36,632 bases of DNA from Gammaproteobacteria bacterium (GCA_030426545.1 JAUHYL010000039.1:1-36632); one strand, 5' to 3'; positions 8,529-16,867 are shown, numbered from the stretch's first letter. Numbers and translations are program-made. Notes: generated from the letters alone by a model not told the origin.

Positions 8529-10226
8529 ATGGCCCTAACGCCCGCCGAAGTGCACGCCAAGAAGGAAGAGATAACCGCCGCCGGCGGCCTGTTTGAAATG
8601 GCCGAGGTTGAACTGGATGGCATGCAATATCGGGCCTACGTGCATGCGCCGAAGACGCTGCTTGAGGTGTTCGAAGCTGCCCGTGGCCACGGCGATCTCG
8701 AATTTATGGTCTACGAGGGCCAGCGCTACAGCTACAGTGATTTCTTTCGCGAGGTGGATGCGTTGGCCGCGGCCCTGCAGTGCGACTACAAGATCGCGCA
8801 AGGTGACAGGGTGGCGATCGCGATGCGCAACAACCCGCAATGGGCGATAGCGTATGCGGCCATTACGCTGATCGGCGCCATTGTGGTGCCGGTGAATAGC
8901 TGGGGCAAAACCGATGAACTTCGCTACGCGCTGAGCGATTCGGGCAGCAAGCTGCTGGTGTGCGACGCGCCGCGCCTGGCGCTGATCGAAGAGAGCCTGC
9001 CTGCGCTGGGTATCCGCGCGCTGCTGGTCGGCGCGGATGACCAAGACGGCGGTGAGTGGGTGCGCCCATTTGAACAGGTGCTGCAGGCGGGCGAGGGCAG
9101 GGACTACAGTATCCCGGAAATGAGCGGCAGCGATCCCTGCGTTATTCTTTACACATCCGGTTCCACTGGCTTTCCCAAGGGCGTGCTGCACCGTCATATC
9201 GCGCTGTGCCAGTCGCTGATGAATATGTTCTTTATTGGCTACCTGTTGATGGAGCTGGAAGGCCCGCGTGAATTCCGCGGCGGGGCCGAGCGCGAAACGC
9301 CGCTCCTCACCGTTCCACTGTTTCACGCAACGGGGTTGTTGTCCGGCTTCCTCCTGCCCGTGCATACCGCGCAAAAAGTGGTGATGATGTACAAGTGGGA
9401 CGCACTGGCGGCGCTGGGCATCATACAGGCCGAAAAGATCACCGGGTTGTCCAGTGTGCCTGCGGTGATACAGGATCTGCTCTATCACCCCGAGTTCGAC
9501 AATTACGACACCACCTCCCTGATCCGCGTCAGTGCGGCGGGTGCTGCCACGCCCGCGGGACTGCCGGAGATGATTCGCGAGAAGTGCGGCGAACCCAGTC
9601 GGTCCGCTGGCTGGGGAATGACCGAAACCCTGGCCGTGGGGGCGACCATGAGCGGTGCCGTGTTTGATCTGAAGCCTGACAGTGCCGGCATTGTTTCACC
9701 GATCGTCGACATGCGCTTCGTCAATGCAGGCGGGGAGGAGGTGGACGCGCGCGAAGGCGGCGAGATGGAAGTGCGCACGGTCACCTGCACGCCGGGTTAC
9801 TGGGAGAAACCGGATGCGAACGCGGCCACCTTCGACGCGCAGCGCTGGATGAAAACCGGCGATCTCGGCCGGATTGATGAGGACGGCTATTTGCACATCA
9901 CCGGCCGGATTAAAGAAATCGTTATCCGCGGTGGTGAGAACATCTATCCGGGCGAAATTGAACAGGCGGTGTATGAGTTGCCACAGGTGAAGGAAAACGT
10001 TGTCTTTGGCGTGCCCGACGATGCCATGGGCGAGGAGCTGGCCCTGGTGCTGCACCTGAATCCGGGCGAGTCGCTAAGCGAAGAGGAACTGCGTGCGTCT
10101 CTGAAACAACGCCTGGCCTCTTATAAAGTGCCCAGGCATATCCGTTTTAGCGACGAGCCGCTACCGCAGAATGCCAGCGGTAAGCTGCACAAGCTCAAGG
10201 TCAGGGAGGCGTTTCTGGCGGATTGA
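8529..10226 (+). CDS. AMP-forming acyl-CoA synthetase, second, unrelated copy
   Basis: 565 residues. ATG 8529 has AGGAGA 9 nt upstream; an upstream in-frame ATG at 8490 lacks this. ANL motifs: P-loop YTSGSTGFPKG (208-218), GWGMTE, KTGDLGRIDEDGYL, GRIKEIVIRGGENIYPGE and the C-terminal catalytic Lys in PQNASGKLHK. It differs clearly from the ligase at 4140 (GSTGF instead of GTTGL, longer N-terminus and an insert after the P-loop at about 235-260), so it is not a recent duplicate and probably acts on another acid. Large hydrophobic substrates (long-chain, cyclic or aromatic acids) are possible, but the sequence does not tell. Faces away from ppdK and converges on the LLM oxidoreductase gene with a 23-nt gap. 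Confidence 0.9.
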   Translation: MALTPAEVHAKKEEITAAGGLFEMAEVELDGMQYRAYVHAPKTLLEVFEAARGHGDLEFMVYEGQRYSYSDFFREVDALAAALQCDYKIAQGDRVAIAMRNNPQWAIAYAAITLIGAIVVPVNSWGKTDELRYALSDSGSKLLVCDAPRLALIEESLPALGIRALLVGADDQDGGEWVRPFEQVLQAGEGRDYSIPEMSGSDPCVILYTSGSTGFPKGVLHRHIALCQSLMNMFFIGYLLMELEGPREFRGGAERETPLLTVPLFHATGLLSGFLLPVHTAQKVVMMYKWDALAALGIIQAEKITGLSSVPAVIQDLLYHPEFDNYDTTSLIRVSAAGAATPAGLPEMIREKCGEPSRSAGWGMTETLAVGATMSGAVFDLKPDSAGIVSPIVDMRFVNAGGEEVDAREGGEMEVRTVTCTPGYWEKPDANAATFDAQRWMKTGDLGRIDEDGYLHITGRIKEIVIRGGENIYPGEIEQAVYELPQVKENVVFGVPDDAMGEELALVLHLNPGESLSEEELRASLKQRLASYKVPRHIRFSDEPLPQNASGKLHKLKVREAFLAD

Positions 10227-10249
10227 GGGCTGAGTCTCTGGACTCGACG

Positions 10250-11134
10250 CTAGCGCCGGGATAACAGCGCGACCAGGCGTTCGATCTCAACCAGTTCCGC
10301 CGTGGCAGGCACCATGAACAGCTCCTCACAACCGGCTGCTTCCGCATTGTCCAGTGCCTCGAGCACCGCGTCTTCGCTGCTGCGGTGTACGGACTCCGCC
10401 ATCATACTGGCAATCTCCGGGCCCGCGATGGCGAGATACTCGTAAACATAGTCGTACAGTTTCTGCTGGCCGTCGTCGGCCAGGGTGTACCAGAAGCCGC
10501 CCATTCGGTAGGGCGCGGCTTGCCGACCCGCGTCCTGCCAGGCCGCGTCTGCCATAGCGAACGTATTCTTCAGCTCCTGGGCATCGCCGTTGCCGGACCA
10601 GGCGTACAGGCCGTCCGCCCATTGCGCACAGCGGGCGATGCTTTTTGGCCCCATCGCGCCTGCCAGTAACTTTGGCTGACGCTCCGGCGGCAGTTCGGGA
10701 CCGATGGTTCCGCCCCCGGGGATGATTTCATCACCTGCCCAGACGCGCCGCATCTCCTGAACCTGTCGGTCCATGCGCCCGTAGCGTCCGCGGAAAGTTG
10801 CTTCCAGAGCCGCGTAGTCTTTGTCGCGACCTCCGTAACCGACACAGACTTTCCTGACGCGGCCGTCCGACAGGATATCCAGTGTTGCGATCTCTTTTGC
10901 CACACGCACTGCGCTGTGCATAGGCAGCACATAAAGCGTGGGCGTAATTTCGACACGCTCTGTTACCGCCGCTGCAGCGGATAGCACCACGCGCATATCG
11001 AAAGTGGGGCCGTGCACGCGCTCACCGCAGGAGACCGCGTGGAAGGGCCCGGCTTCCACCAGGCGAAACCAGTCCAGATAGTCTTGCCGGGTCAGGCCGG
11101 CCTTCATGTAGGGTAGGCAAATACCGATTTTCAT
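10250..11134 (-). CDS. LLM-class (luciferase-like) flavin/F420-dependent oxidoreductase
   Basis: 294 residues, start ATG 11134. TIM-barrel bacterial luciferase family: N-terminal MKIGICLPYMKAGL, the SCGERVHGPTFD stretch near residue 36, EITPTLYVLPMHSAVRVAKEIATLD (about 62-86) and the glycine-rich loop DGRVRKVCVGYGGRDKDYAA. The family includes F420- and FMN-dependent enzymes that oxidise or reduce alcohols, imines and aromatic or cyclic compounds; the cofactor cannot be decided here. Next to it, on the opposite strand, lies a second and different LLM gene. No strong ribosome-binding site is seen. Confidence 0.85.
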   Translation of the reverse strand: MKIGICLPYMKAGLTRQDYLDWFRLVEAGPFHAVSCGERVHGPTFDMRVVLSAAAAVTERVEITPTLYVLPMHSAVRVAKEIATLDILSDGRVRKVCVGYGGRDKDYAALEATFRGRYGRMDRQVQEMRRVWAGDEIIPGGGTIGPELPPERQPKLLAGAMGPKSIARCAQWADGLYAWSGNGDAQELKNTFAMADAAWQDAGRQAAPYRMGGFWYTLADDGQQKLYDYVYEYLAIAGPEIASMMAESVHRSSEDAVLEALDNAEAAGCEELFMVPATAELVEIERLVALLSRR

Positions 11135-11216
11135 GACGGGTCATGTACCGCAGGTAGAATGAAGAGAAACTATACTAGCCCAGTCGTGGCGGCGCTGCGT
11201 ACAGAAAGCTGAACCG

Positions 11217-11233
11217 TGCGCACATACTGCGCA
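11217..11233. repeat. Two TGCGCA palindromes one helical turn apart
   Basis: TGCGCA at 11217-11222 and again at 11228-11233, centres 11 bp apart, in the gap between the two divergent LLM genes and about 50 bp upstream of the second. The arrangement is operator-like, but no regulator is known for it. Confidence 0.35.
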
Positions 11234-11282
11234 ACACGATTGGGTTGCTACGCCCACTGGTGTAACGTGCTCGACTCGAACA

Positions 11283-12323
11283 ATGCAATCCGCAAACGGA
11301 GTGACTACCGACGTGAAAATTGATGGGCCTTTTTACGCACAACTGGGGCAGGCGGCCGCGGAGGCGAAACGCCTGGCGGCAATCGGTTACGACGGCGTTT
11401 ACAGCCTGGAAGGTAGTTGGGATCCCTTTCTGCCTCTGGCCCTTGCCAGTGAAAACGCGCCCGAACTGGATATAGCGACGGGAATAGCCGTGGCGTTTCC
11501 GCGCAACCCGATGCACCTTGCCTATCAGGCATGGGATCTGCAGAAGTTCAGCAATGGCAAGTTCATGTTGGGTATCGGTTCCCAGGTGAAGGCGCACATC
11601 GAAAAGCGCTTTGGCGTGCCGTTCTCTCCACCGGCGTCACGTATGCGCGAATACATTCAGGCACTGAAGGCGATTTTCGATTGTTGGCAGAACGGTGCCA
11701 GCATGGATTTTCAGGGCGAGTTCTACCGCCACACGCTGATGACGCCCATGTTCAACCCCGGTCCGCTGGAATGTGGCCCGCCGCCGGTAATGCTGGGGGC
11801 ACTGGGTCCGCGCATGACGGAGGTCGCCGGGGAGGTGGCCGACGGATTGGTGGTACATCCTTTCAACAGTATGCCGTTTATCACCGAGCATGCGCTGCCG
11901 GCGGTACAGCGCGGTTTGCAGCGCGCCGAACGCTCTGCCGATGACTTCATCCTGCAGGTTAACGCCATAGTGATTACCGGCGAAGACGAGGCCGCACGTG
12001 AAGCGGCCAAAAGCTCGGTAAAAAATCTACTCGGGTTCTACGCCTCGACGCCTGCCTACCGGCCGCCGATGGAAGCCGTTGGCTATGGCGATCTACAGCC
12101 GGAGCTAAACCGTCTGTCCAAGGAGGGTCGTTGGCAGGAACTGGGTGACCATATCGACGATGGCTTTGTCGATCAGTTCGCCACCAGCGGCGAGCCACAC
12201 GAAATCGCCGGCAAGTTGCGTGACCGCTACGGGGCGCACGCGGACCGGCTGGCGATTTACGCGCCCTATGCCGCTCCCGATGCGATGTGGGCAAGAATAT
12301 TGAGCGAGCTGAAACAGGATTAG
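11283..12323 (+). CDS. LLM-class F420-dependent oxidoreductase, TIGR03617-like
   Basis: 346 residues from ATG 11283. A GTG at 11313 (VKIDGPFYAQ) preceded by GGAG 11 nt upstream is a plausible alternative start and gives the usual family N-terminus. Luciferase-like barrel motifs: AAEAKRLAAIGYDGVYSLEG, the non-prolyl cis-peptide region AFPRNPMHLAYQAWDL, GKFMLGIGSQVKAHIEKRFG and the later VMLGALGPRMTEVAGEVADG. These resemble the TIGR03617 subfamily of probable F420-dependent enzymes, best known from actinobacteria and also found in marine gammaproteobacteria. Substrate unknown. The downstream regulator gene follows after 29 bp. Confidence 0.84.
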   Translation: MQSANGVTTDVKIDGPFYAQLGQAAAEAKRLAAIGYDGVYSLEGSWDPFLPLALASENAPELDIATGIAVAFPRNPMHLAYQAWDLQKFSNGKFMLGIGSQVKAHIEKRFGVPFSPPASRMREYIQALKAIFDCWQNGASMDFQGEFYRHTLMTPMFNPGPLECGPPPVMLGALGPRMTEVAGEVADGLVVHPFNSMPFITEHALPAVQRGLQRAERSADDFILQVNAIVITGEDEAAREAAKSSVKNLLGFYASTPAYRPPMEAVGYGDLQPELNRLSKEGRWQELGDHIDDGFVDQFATSGEPHEIAGKLRDRYGAHADRLAIYAPYAAPDAMWARILSELKQD

Positions 12324-12337
12324 CGGCGGCGCTTTTC

Positions 12338-12346
12338 TGCTATTCT
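12338..12346 (+). promoter_or_regulatory. Extended -10 promoter giving a leaderless start
   Basis: TGCTATTCT (TG at 12338-12339, TATTCT at 12341-12346) is a good extended -10. Transcription would begin about 7 nt downstream, at or next to the A of the ATG at 12353. No Shine-Dalgarno sequence precedes this ATG. Confidence 0.4.
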
Positions 12347-12352
12347 TGAACT

Positions 12353-13165
12353 ATGGCTAATAAACACACCGATGGAAGTGCCGGCGGCTCGGGCGACAGC
12401 GGCTCGCTGTTTGATTCGTTGCTGAAACTCACCGGGCAGGTTGCCGAGGGAACGTTTGACCTCGCGCGCAATACCGCGGCGATGACCGCCATGTTCGGCG
12501 AAAACTGGCTGCGGTCATCGCTGCTGAATCGCCTTGAGCCGGAACGCCTGGAGGCCATGGCCGAAGCGGGCCACTTTTTACGCGATGCGCGTGAAACCGC
12601 GGGTATCTCGATCAAAGAGCTCTCCGAGATGCTGGGCCTTGCCGATCGCACCGTGCTTGAGGATATAGAGAGCGGCCAGACCATCATGCCGCTTGAGCTC
12701 ATGCTGCGCAGCGCCTCTTTGCTGGCGCGGCATGACCCTATCCCTTTTCTGATCAAGTTTATGCGCACCTACAACCCGGCGCTGGAGCAAACGTTGGAGC
12801 AACTGGGTGTCATGGCCCTGCCGCGCCAGTTCGAGCGTGAGCGCCGCTTTGTCAATCTGGTGCGGCAGCACGACAGCCTGCGCGGGTTGAGCGATGAGGA
12901 GTACGAGCGTTTCATCCATTATATGGACAGCTCCTGTAACCTCGTACTCGAGGTGATGCTGAAAGAGAAGGACGCCAATGCGCCGGCGGCCGAAAAAGCC
13001 AAACCGCGCACAAAAGCCCGGCGTAAAGCCAAGGTAAAGACAAAGTCGAAGGCCAGCGCCCGGTCCAAAGCCGGCGCAAAAACCCCGTCTGGCACCGCCA
13101 CCCGGCGCAAAAAAACCCCGGCACGCAAGAAACCCACGAAGCCCCGTTCCGGAACCTCGCGCTAG
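12353..13165 (+). CDS. Helix-turn-helix protein with histone-H1-like basic tail
   Basis: 270 residues. Residues 1-20 are Gly/Ser-rich. Residues about 20-60 are helical. A XRE/Cro-type helix-turn-helix lies at about 76-127 (LRDARETAGISIKELSEMLG, then DRTVLEDIESGQ), followed by a helical domain to about 205. The last 65 residues are low-complexity: about 25 Lys/Arg with Ala, Thr, Pro and Ser and almost no acidic residues, like the tails of histone H1 or of AlgP in Pseudomonas. The protein probably binds DNA both specifically (HTH) and non-specifically (tail), as a nucleoid-associated regulator; this is inference. Short gap after the LLM gene, no ribosome-binding site, possible leaderless promoter. 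The tail could also bind RNA or polyphosphate. Confidence 0.78.
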   Translation: MANKHTDGSAGGSGDSGSLFDSLLKLTGQVAEGTFDLARNTAAMTAMFGENWLRSSLLNRLEPERLEAMAEAGHFLRDARETAGISIKELSEMLGLADRTVLEDIESGQTIMPLELMLRSASLLARHDPIPFLIKFMRTYNPALEQTLEQLGVMALPRQFERERRFVNLVRQHDSLRGLSDEEYERFIHYMDSSCNLVLEVMLKEKDANAPAAEKAKPRTKARRKAKVKTKSKASARSKAGAKTPSGTATRRKKTPARKKPTKPRSGTSR

Positions 13166-13169
13166 GCCT

Positions 13170-13193
13170 GGCAAGGGCCCGAAGGGGCTTGCC
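13170..13193 (+). terminator. Hairpin after the HTH gene
   Basis: GGCAAG (13170-13175) pairs with CTTGCC (13188-13193), with an inner CCC/GGG around a GAA loop. It starts 4 nt after the stop codon. No T-tract follows, so termination would be weak; it may also protect the 3' end. Confidence 0.4.
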
Positions 13194-13224
13194 GGCGCCA
13201 GCCTGACCTCGCGGTAGTCGAGAA

Positions 13225-15408
13225 ATGTCCATGAAAGCAGACAATGCCCGGGAGTGGTTCGCCACTTGCCCCAAGGGCGTGGAATCCCTGTTGGCGCACG
13301 AGTTGGCCACGCTGGGTGCAGATGACGTCAAGGAAACCGTTGCCGGGGTACGCTTTGCAGGCTCCTGGGCCGTCGCTTACCGCGCCTGCCTCTGGTCCAG
13401 GCTCGCCAACCGGGTGATATGGCCGCTGGGCAAGGTGGACGCCGCCGACGGGGACGCGCTCTATCACAGTCTGCGCGCCATTGACTGGGCGCAGTTATTT
13501 GACTCGCGCCACACCATTGCGGTGGATTTTTCCGGCAGCAGCGGCGCGATACGCAATACACAGTTTGGCGCCCAGCGCAGCAAAGACGCAATCGTTGACG
13601 CGTTTGTTGCAGCGGGCCAGCCACGCCCCAACGTCGATCGCAATGCGGCGGATATTCGCGTCAGTGTTCGCCTCTCCCGCGGCCGAGCGCAGGTCGGTAT
13701 CGACCTGGGTGGCCACAGTCTGCACCAGCGGGGCTATCGGCTCAGCTCGGGGCGGGCGCCGCTGAAGGAAAACCTCGCCGCGGCGATCCTGCTGCGTGCC
13801 GGCTGGCCGGAGATGGCGTCTCGCCAGGGCGCCCTGATCGACCCCATGTGCGGCTCTGGCACGCTGCTGATCGAAGGCGCGATGATGGCGGCGGACATTG
13901 CGCCGGGCCTGGATGTCTCACACTGGGGTTTTCAGGCATTGCGCGATTTTGATTCGCAGCGCTGGCAGGCGCTGCTGGCCGAGGCGCACGGCAGGGCAGA
14001 GCGCGGGCGGGCAGCCGAGTTACCGGAGATTCGCGGCTACGATGCGAGTCCGCGAGCCGTCGAGACCGCGATTGAAAATATTCGGCGCGCGGGTCTTGAG
14101 AAACAGGTGCGGGTGACGGCCCGGCCGCTGCACGATCTGCAGAAGCCCACGCACCGGCCACTGCTCAACGGACTTATCGTCACCAATCCGCCCTACGGTG
14201 AGCGCCTCGGCGAACGCGAGTCGTTGCCGGCGCTTTACCGTTTGTTGGGCGAAAAGCTGGTAACCGAGTTCGCCGGGTGGCAGGCAGCCGTGTTTACCAG
14301 TGAACTGGAACTTGGTCGCGCTGTGGGGTTGCGCAGTCATAAGCGCTACCGGCTGTATAACGGCGCACTGGAAACGCAGCTGCTGCTTTTCGACCTGACC
14401 GACAATAAACTGCGCGACGCCCGACCGGCGCAGGCCGCTCCTGAAGCTGGGCTGTCCGATGGCGCCCTGATGTTCGCCAATCGACTGCGCAAGAATCGCA
14501 AGCGGCTCTCGTCCTGGCTGCGCAAGGAAGGTATCGAATGCTACCGGCTGTATGACGCGGACATGCCCGAGTACGCGGTAGCGGTAGACGTGTACGGCGA
14601 CTACGTGCACGTGGCCGAATACAAGGCACCCGCGACCATTCCCGAGGAGACCGCCGAACGCCGGTTGCAAGAAGTGCGCGCGGCGCTGCCGCAGGCACTG
14701 GATGTGCCGGCGGAGCGCGTCGTCTTCAAACAGCGGGCCCGGCAACGCGGTAGCGCGCAATACGGCAAGCAGGCCGACAAGGGACATTACTTCACGGTCA
14801 GGGAAGGTGCGGCAAAGCTGCGCGTCAATCTTTACGACTATCTCGATACGGGCCTGTTTCTTGATCACCGGCCCCTGCGATTGCGCATTGCCCGCGAGGC
14901 GCAGGGCAAACGCTTCCTGAACCTGTTTTGTTACACCGGCACTGCCAGCGTTCACGCTGCGCTGGGCGGGGCCCGTTCGACGACCAGCATCGATCTGTCC
15001 AACACGTATCTGAACTGGCTGCGCGAAAACCTGGCGCTGAATGACCTGGACGAACGCGCCAACACGGTTGTGCGCGCCGATTGTGTGCGCTGGTTGCAGG
15101 AGTCGAATCACCGTTACGACCTGATTCTTCTGGATCCGCCTTCATTTTCCAACTCGAAAAGCCTGGACGAGAGTTTCGATGTGCAGCGTGATCACGTCAC
15201 ACTGGTTCGCGCGGCGATGGCGCGACTGGCGCCCGACGGTTGCCTCTATTTTTCCAACAATCGCCAGGGTTTCAGCCTCGACGAGGCGCTGGGCCAGGAC
15301 TTCGACTGTCGCGACATCACCGCGCAGACGCTGGATCGTGACTTTGAACGGCGCAAGAAGATTCACCAGTGCTGGCAGATACGCCACGTGTCCGGTGCGG
15401 GGCATTAG
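13225..15408 (+). CDS. rlmL: Bifunctional 23S rRNA methyltransferase RlmKL (G2445 N2 / G2069 N7)
   Basis: 727 residues, the full fused length. The N-terminal THUMP domain (about 50-165) is followed by the RlmL methyltransferase domain: SAM motif DPMCGSGTLLIEG (206-218) and catalytic NPPYGERLGE (321-330), which makes m2G2445. The C-terminal RlmK domain has NLFCYTGTASVHAALGG (SAM motif) and LLDPPSFSNSK (D637), which makes m7G2069. Start is ATG 13225 or ATG 13231 (MSMK); neither has a strong ribosome-binding site. The protein acts on 23S rRNA during early 50S assembly in the cytoplasm. It is followed by a 375-bp gap and converges on the reductase gene. Confidence 0.96.
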   Translation: MSMKADNAREWFATCPKGVESLLAHELATLGADDVKETVAGVRFAGSWAVAYRACLWSRLANRVIWPLGKVDAADGDALYHSLRAIDWAQLFDSRHTIAVDFSGSSGAIRNTQFGAQRSKDAIVDAFVAAGQPRPNVDRNAADIRVSVRLSRGRAQVGIDLGGHSLHQRGYRLSSGRAPLKENLAAAILLRAGWPEMASRQGALIDPMCGSGTLLIEGAMMAADIAPGLDVSHWGFQALRDFDSQRWQALLAEAHGRAERGRAAELPEIRGYDASPRAVETAIENIRRAGLEKQVRVTARPLHDLQKPTHRPLLNGLIVTNPPYGERLGERESLPALYRLLGEKLVTEFAGWQAAVFTSELELGRAVGLRSHKRYRLYNGALETQLLLFDLTDNKLRDARPAQAAPEAGLSDGALMFANRLRKNRKRLSSWLRKEGIECYRLYDADMPEYAVAVDVYGDYVHVAEYKAPATIPEETAERRLQEVRAALPQALDVPAERVVFKQRARQRGSAQYGKQADKGHYFTVREGAAKLRVNLYDYLDTGLFLDHRPLRLRIAREAQGKRFLNLFCYTGTASVHAALGGARSTTSIDLSNTYLNWLRENLALNDLDERANTVVRADCVRWLQESNHRYDLILLDPPSFSNSKSLDESFDVQRDHVTLVRAAMARLAPDGCLYFSNNRQGFSLDEALGQDFDCRDITAQTLDRDFERRKKIHQCWQIRHVSGAGH

Positions 15409-15667
15409 TGTTCGATTTTTACGCCGAAACTCCCGGCAAGTCGGCCGTGCCGCCGGAATGACAGGGCCTGTCCGTTAGTAACTGCAAACTGGACAAATTA
15501 AATAGCGCGTGGTTACTGTCCACACAGCCGGGTTTTCCCAGGAAATTTAGGGATTTTACAGACGTTGCTTCCGGCTGATCTAAGAAAAAACCTGTAACTT
15601 ATTGAAAAATATTACAAATATGTGATTTCTGGAAAATGAGGCGGTGTTCCGCGCCACGCCGGGCTTC

Positions 15668-15694
15668 CGGGCTACGCAGCCCGCGTGAATTTTT
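15668..15694 (+). terminator. Hairpin with T-run
   Basis: CGGGCT (15668-15673) and AGCCCG (15678-15683) form a 6-bp stem with ACGC loop; TTTTT (15690-15694) follows after a 6-nt offset. It resembles an intrinsic terminator but lies 260 nt downstream of rlmL, so it may end rlmL read-through or an unannotated RNA from the AT-rich gap. Confidence 0.45.
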
Positions 15695-15702
15695 ATTCCC
15701 AC

Positions 15703-15732
15703 AGTTATCCACAGATCATCCTGTGGATAACT
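15703..15732. promoter_or_regulatory. Inverted pair of perfect DnaA boxes
   Basis: TTATCCACA (15705-15713) and its exact reverse complement TGTGGATAA (15722-15730) match the strong R1-type DnaA box. They sit in 12-bp perfect inverted arms, AGTTATCCACAG (15703-15714) and CTGTGGATAACT (15721-15732), around the 6-bp spacer ATCATC. A GATC overlaps the first arm. Known comparable sites are oriC, datA, DARS and DnaA-controlled promoters. The neighbours are not the usual oriC genes (dnaA, mnmG, rpmH). An alternative reading is a stem-loop terminator between convergent genes; the stem is AT-rich with only TTT after it. Confidence 0.6.
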
Positions 15733-15783
15733 TTAGTCGTTGGCGGCGGGGCGGTTTGCCGGCAGAGGCGGGCGGCGGTCAGG

Positions 15784-16806
15784 CTAGGCAGGGTCCGCCA
15801 GTTTCAGTAACTGCTTGCCCTGATTGCGGCCGTCGAACAGCCTTTGCAGCGTGGCCGGGATGTTCTCGAACCCCTCCTGAATGTCTTCCCGCCAGACAAT
15901 TTCCCCGTTCATGACCCACCCGGTAAGCGCCTCGATCGCCTCCGCGGCACGATCCAGGAAATCCAGTACGATAAATCCCTGCATGCGGATGCGCCGCGTG
16001 GCCAACAGCATGAGGTTGTTCGGCCCCGGCTGGGGCTCTTCATCGTTGTAGCCTGAAATTGCACCGCACACCACGATACGGCTGAACTCGGCCATGTGAT
16101 TGAGAGCGGTTTCCAGTGTGTCGCCTCCCACGTTATCGAAGAATACATCGACACCGTCCGGGCACAGCGCCCCGAGGCGCTCATTGATGTTCTCGTTCTT
16201 GTAATCGATAACGCCATCGAGTTTGCATTCATCGAGCAGCCACGCGCACTTTTCAGGCCCGCCCGCGATGCCGATCACGCGGCAGCCTTTGATGCGCGCT
16301 ATTTGCGCAACCACCGACCCGGTTGCACCTGCAGCGCCTGAAACAAGCACGGTGTCGCCACTTTTTGGCTCCCCGACATCCAGTAGCCCGAAGTAAGCGG
16401 TGAGGCTGGTACTGCCGAACATGCTCAGTGCGAGCGCGGGCGGCGTACCCTCGGGAAGCGGTGTCGGCGGGATGGCGCCGCTGCTGTCACCGATGCTGTA
16501 TTCCTGCCAGCCTGTCAGGCCTTGCACCAGTGTGCCCTCTGGTAAGTCCGGGTTGTCCGACTGCACGACCTGCGCAACACCGCTGGCGCGCATCGGCTCG
16601 CCGATCTGTACCGGCGGCAGGTAACTGGGTACGTCCATCAGCCAGCCGCGCATGGCGGGGTCGAAGCCGAGCATGAGTGTTTTCAGCAGCACCTGACCGG
16701 CAGCGAGGTCTGGCGTCGGCAGGGGGGAGTCAACGCATTCGAAATGTTCCGGACCGACCATGCCGGTGGGACGTTCGCGTAGTAACCACTGTTTGTTCGT
16801 TGTCAT
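15784..16806 (-). CDS. NADP-dependent oxidoreductase, MDR superfamily (CurA/leukotriene B4 dehydrogenase-like)
   Basis: 340 residues. ATG 16806 gives MTTNKQWLLRERPTG, the typical start of this group; the open frame reaches 16935 but without family residues. N-terminal GroES-like domain with FDPAMRGWLMD (48-58) and no zinc-ligand cysteines, then the Rossmann domain with VSGAAGATGSVVAQIA (155-170) and the NADP-phosphate region GIAGGPEKC. FDNVGGDTLE and ISGYN are further family marks. Such enzymes reduce the C=C bond of alpha,beta-unsaturated ketones and aldehydes (curcumin, prostaglandin and alkenal reductases). A nested hairpin at 16868-16904 lies in its upstream region. Divergent from the flavodoxin-fold gene. 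Confidence 0.9.
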   Translation of the reverse strand: MTTNKQWLLRERPTGMVGPEHFECVDSPLPTPDLAAGQVLLKTLMLGFDPAMRGWLMDVPSYLPPVQIGEPMRASGVAQVVQSDNPDLPEGTLVQGLTGWQEYSIGDSSGAIPPTPLPEGTPPALALSMFGSTSLTAYFGLLDVGEPKSGDTVLVSGAAGATGSVVAQIARIKGCRVIGIAGGPEKCAWLLDECKLDGVIDYKNENINERLGALCPDGVDVFFDNVGGDTLETALNHMAEFSRIVVCGAISGYNDEEPQPGPNNLMLLATRRIRMQGFIVLDFLDRAAEAIEALTGWVMNGEIVWREDIQEGFENIPATLQRLFDGRNQGKQLLKLADPA

Positions 16807-16867
16807 ATCGGGTTCCCAGTCTGGTGCCGTTAAGCGGGGCGCGCCATTAGAGCATTGCGTTGCGAGT

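Larger units (their letters stand above)
15409..15783. other. 375-bp intergenic gap, AT-rich, with DnaA boxes
   Basis: The only gap longer than 300 bp in the window. It lies between the convergent ends of rlmL and the reductase gene, so it is not expected to hold promoters for either. Bases about 15578-15640 are strongly AT-rich compared with the rest, with A-runs and AATATTACAAATAT. A small hairpin with T-run follows at 15668-15694, then the inverted DnaA-box pair at 15703-15732. GATC occurs at 15577-15580 and 15714-15717. I see no convincing protein-coding frame or tRNA-like fold. A small RNA cannot be excluded. Confidence 0.6.

Noticed and set aside
8535-9488. 317-codon minus-strand frame inside the second acyl-CoA synthetase
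   Set aside because: Antisense shadow with His/Gln/Arg-rich translation and no recognisable domain.
10232-10245. GAGTC-TCTG-GACTC hairpin between the CoA ligase and the LLM gene
   Set aside because: Only five base pairs and no T-tract; too weak to call a terminator.
14020-15111. 363-codon minus-strand frame inside rlmL
   Set aside because: Antisense of an unmistakable gene, no domain and no ribosome-binding site.
15705-15730. Chromosomal oriC
   Set aside because: Only two DnaA boxes and no dnaA, dnaN, mnmG or rpmH next to it; kept only as a DnaA-binding site candidate.
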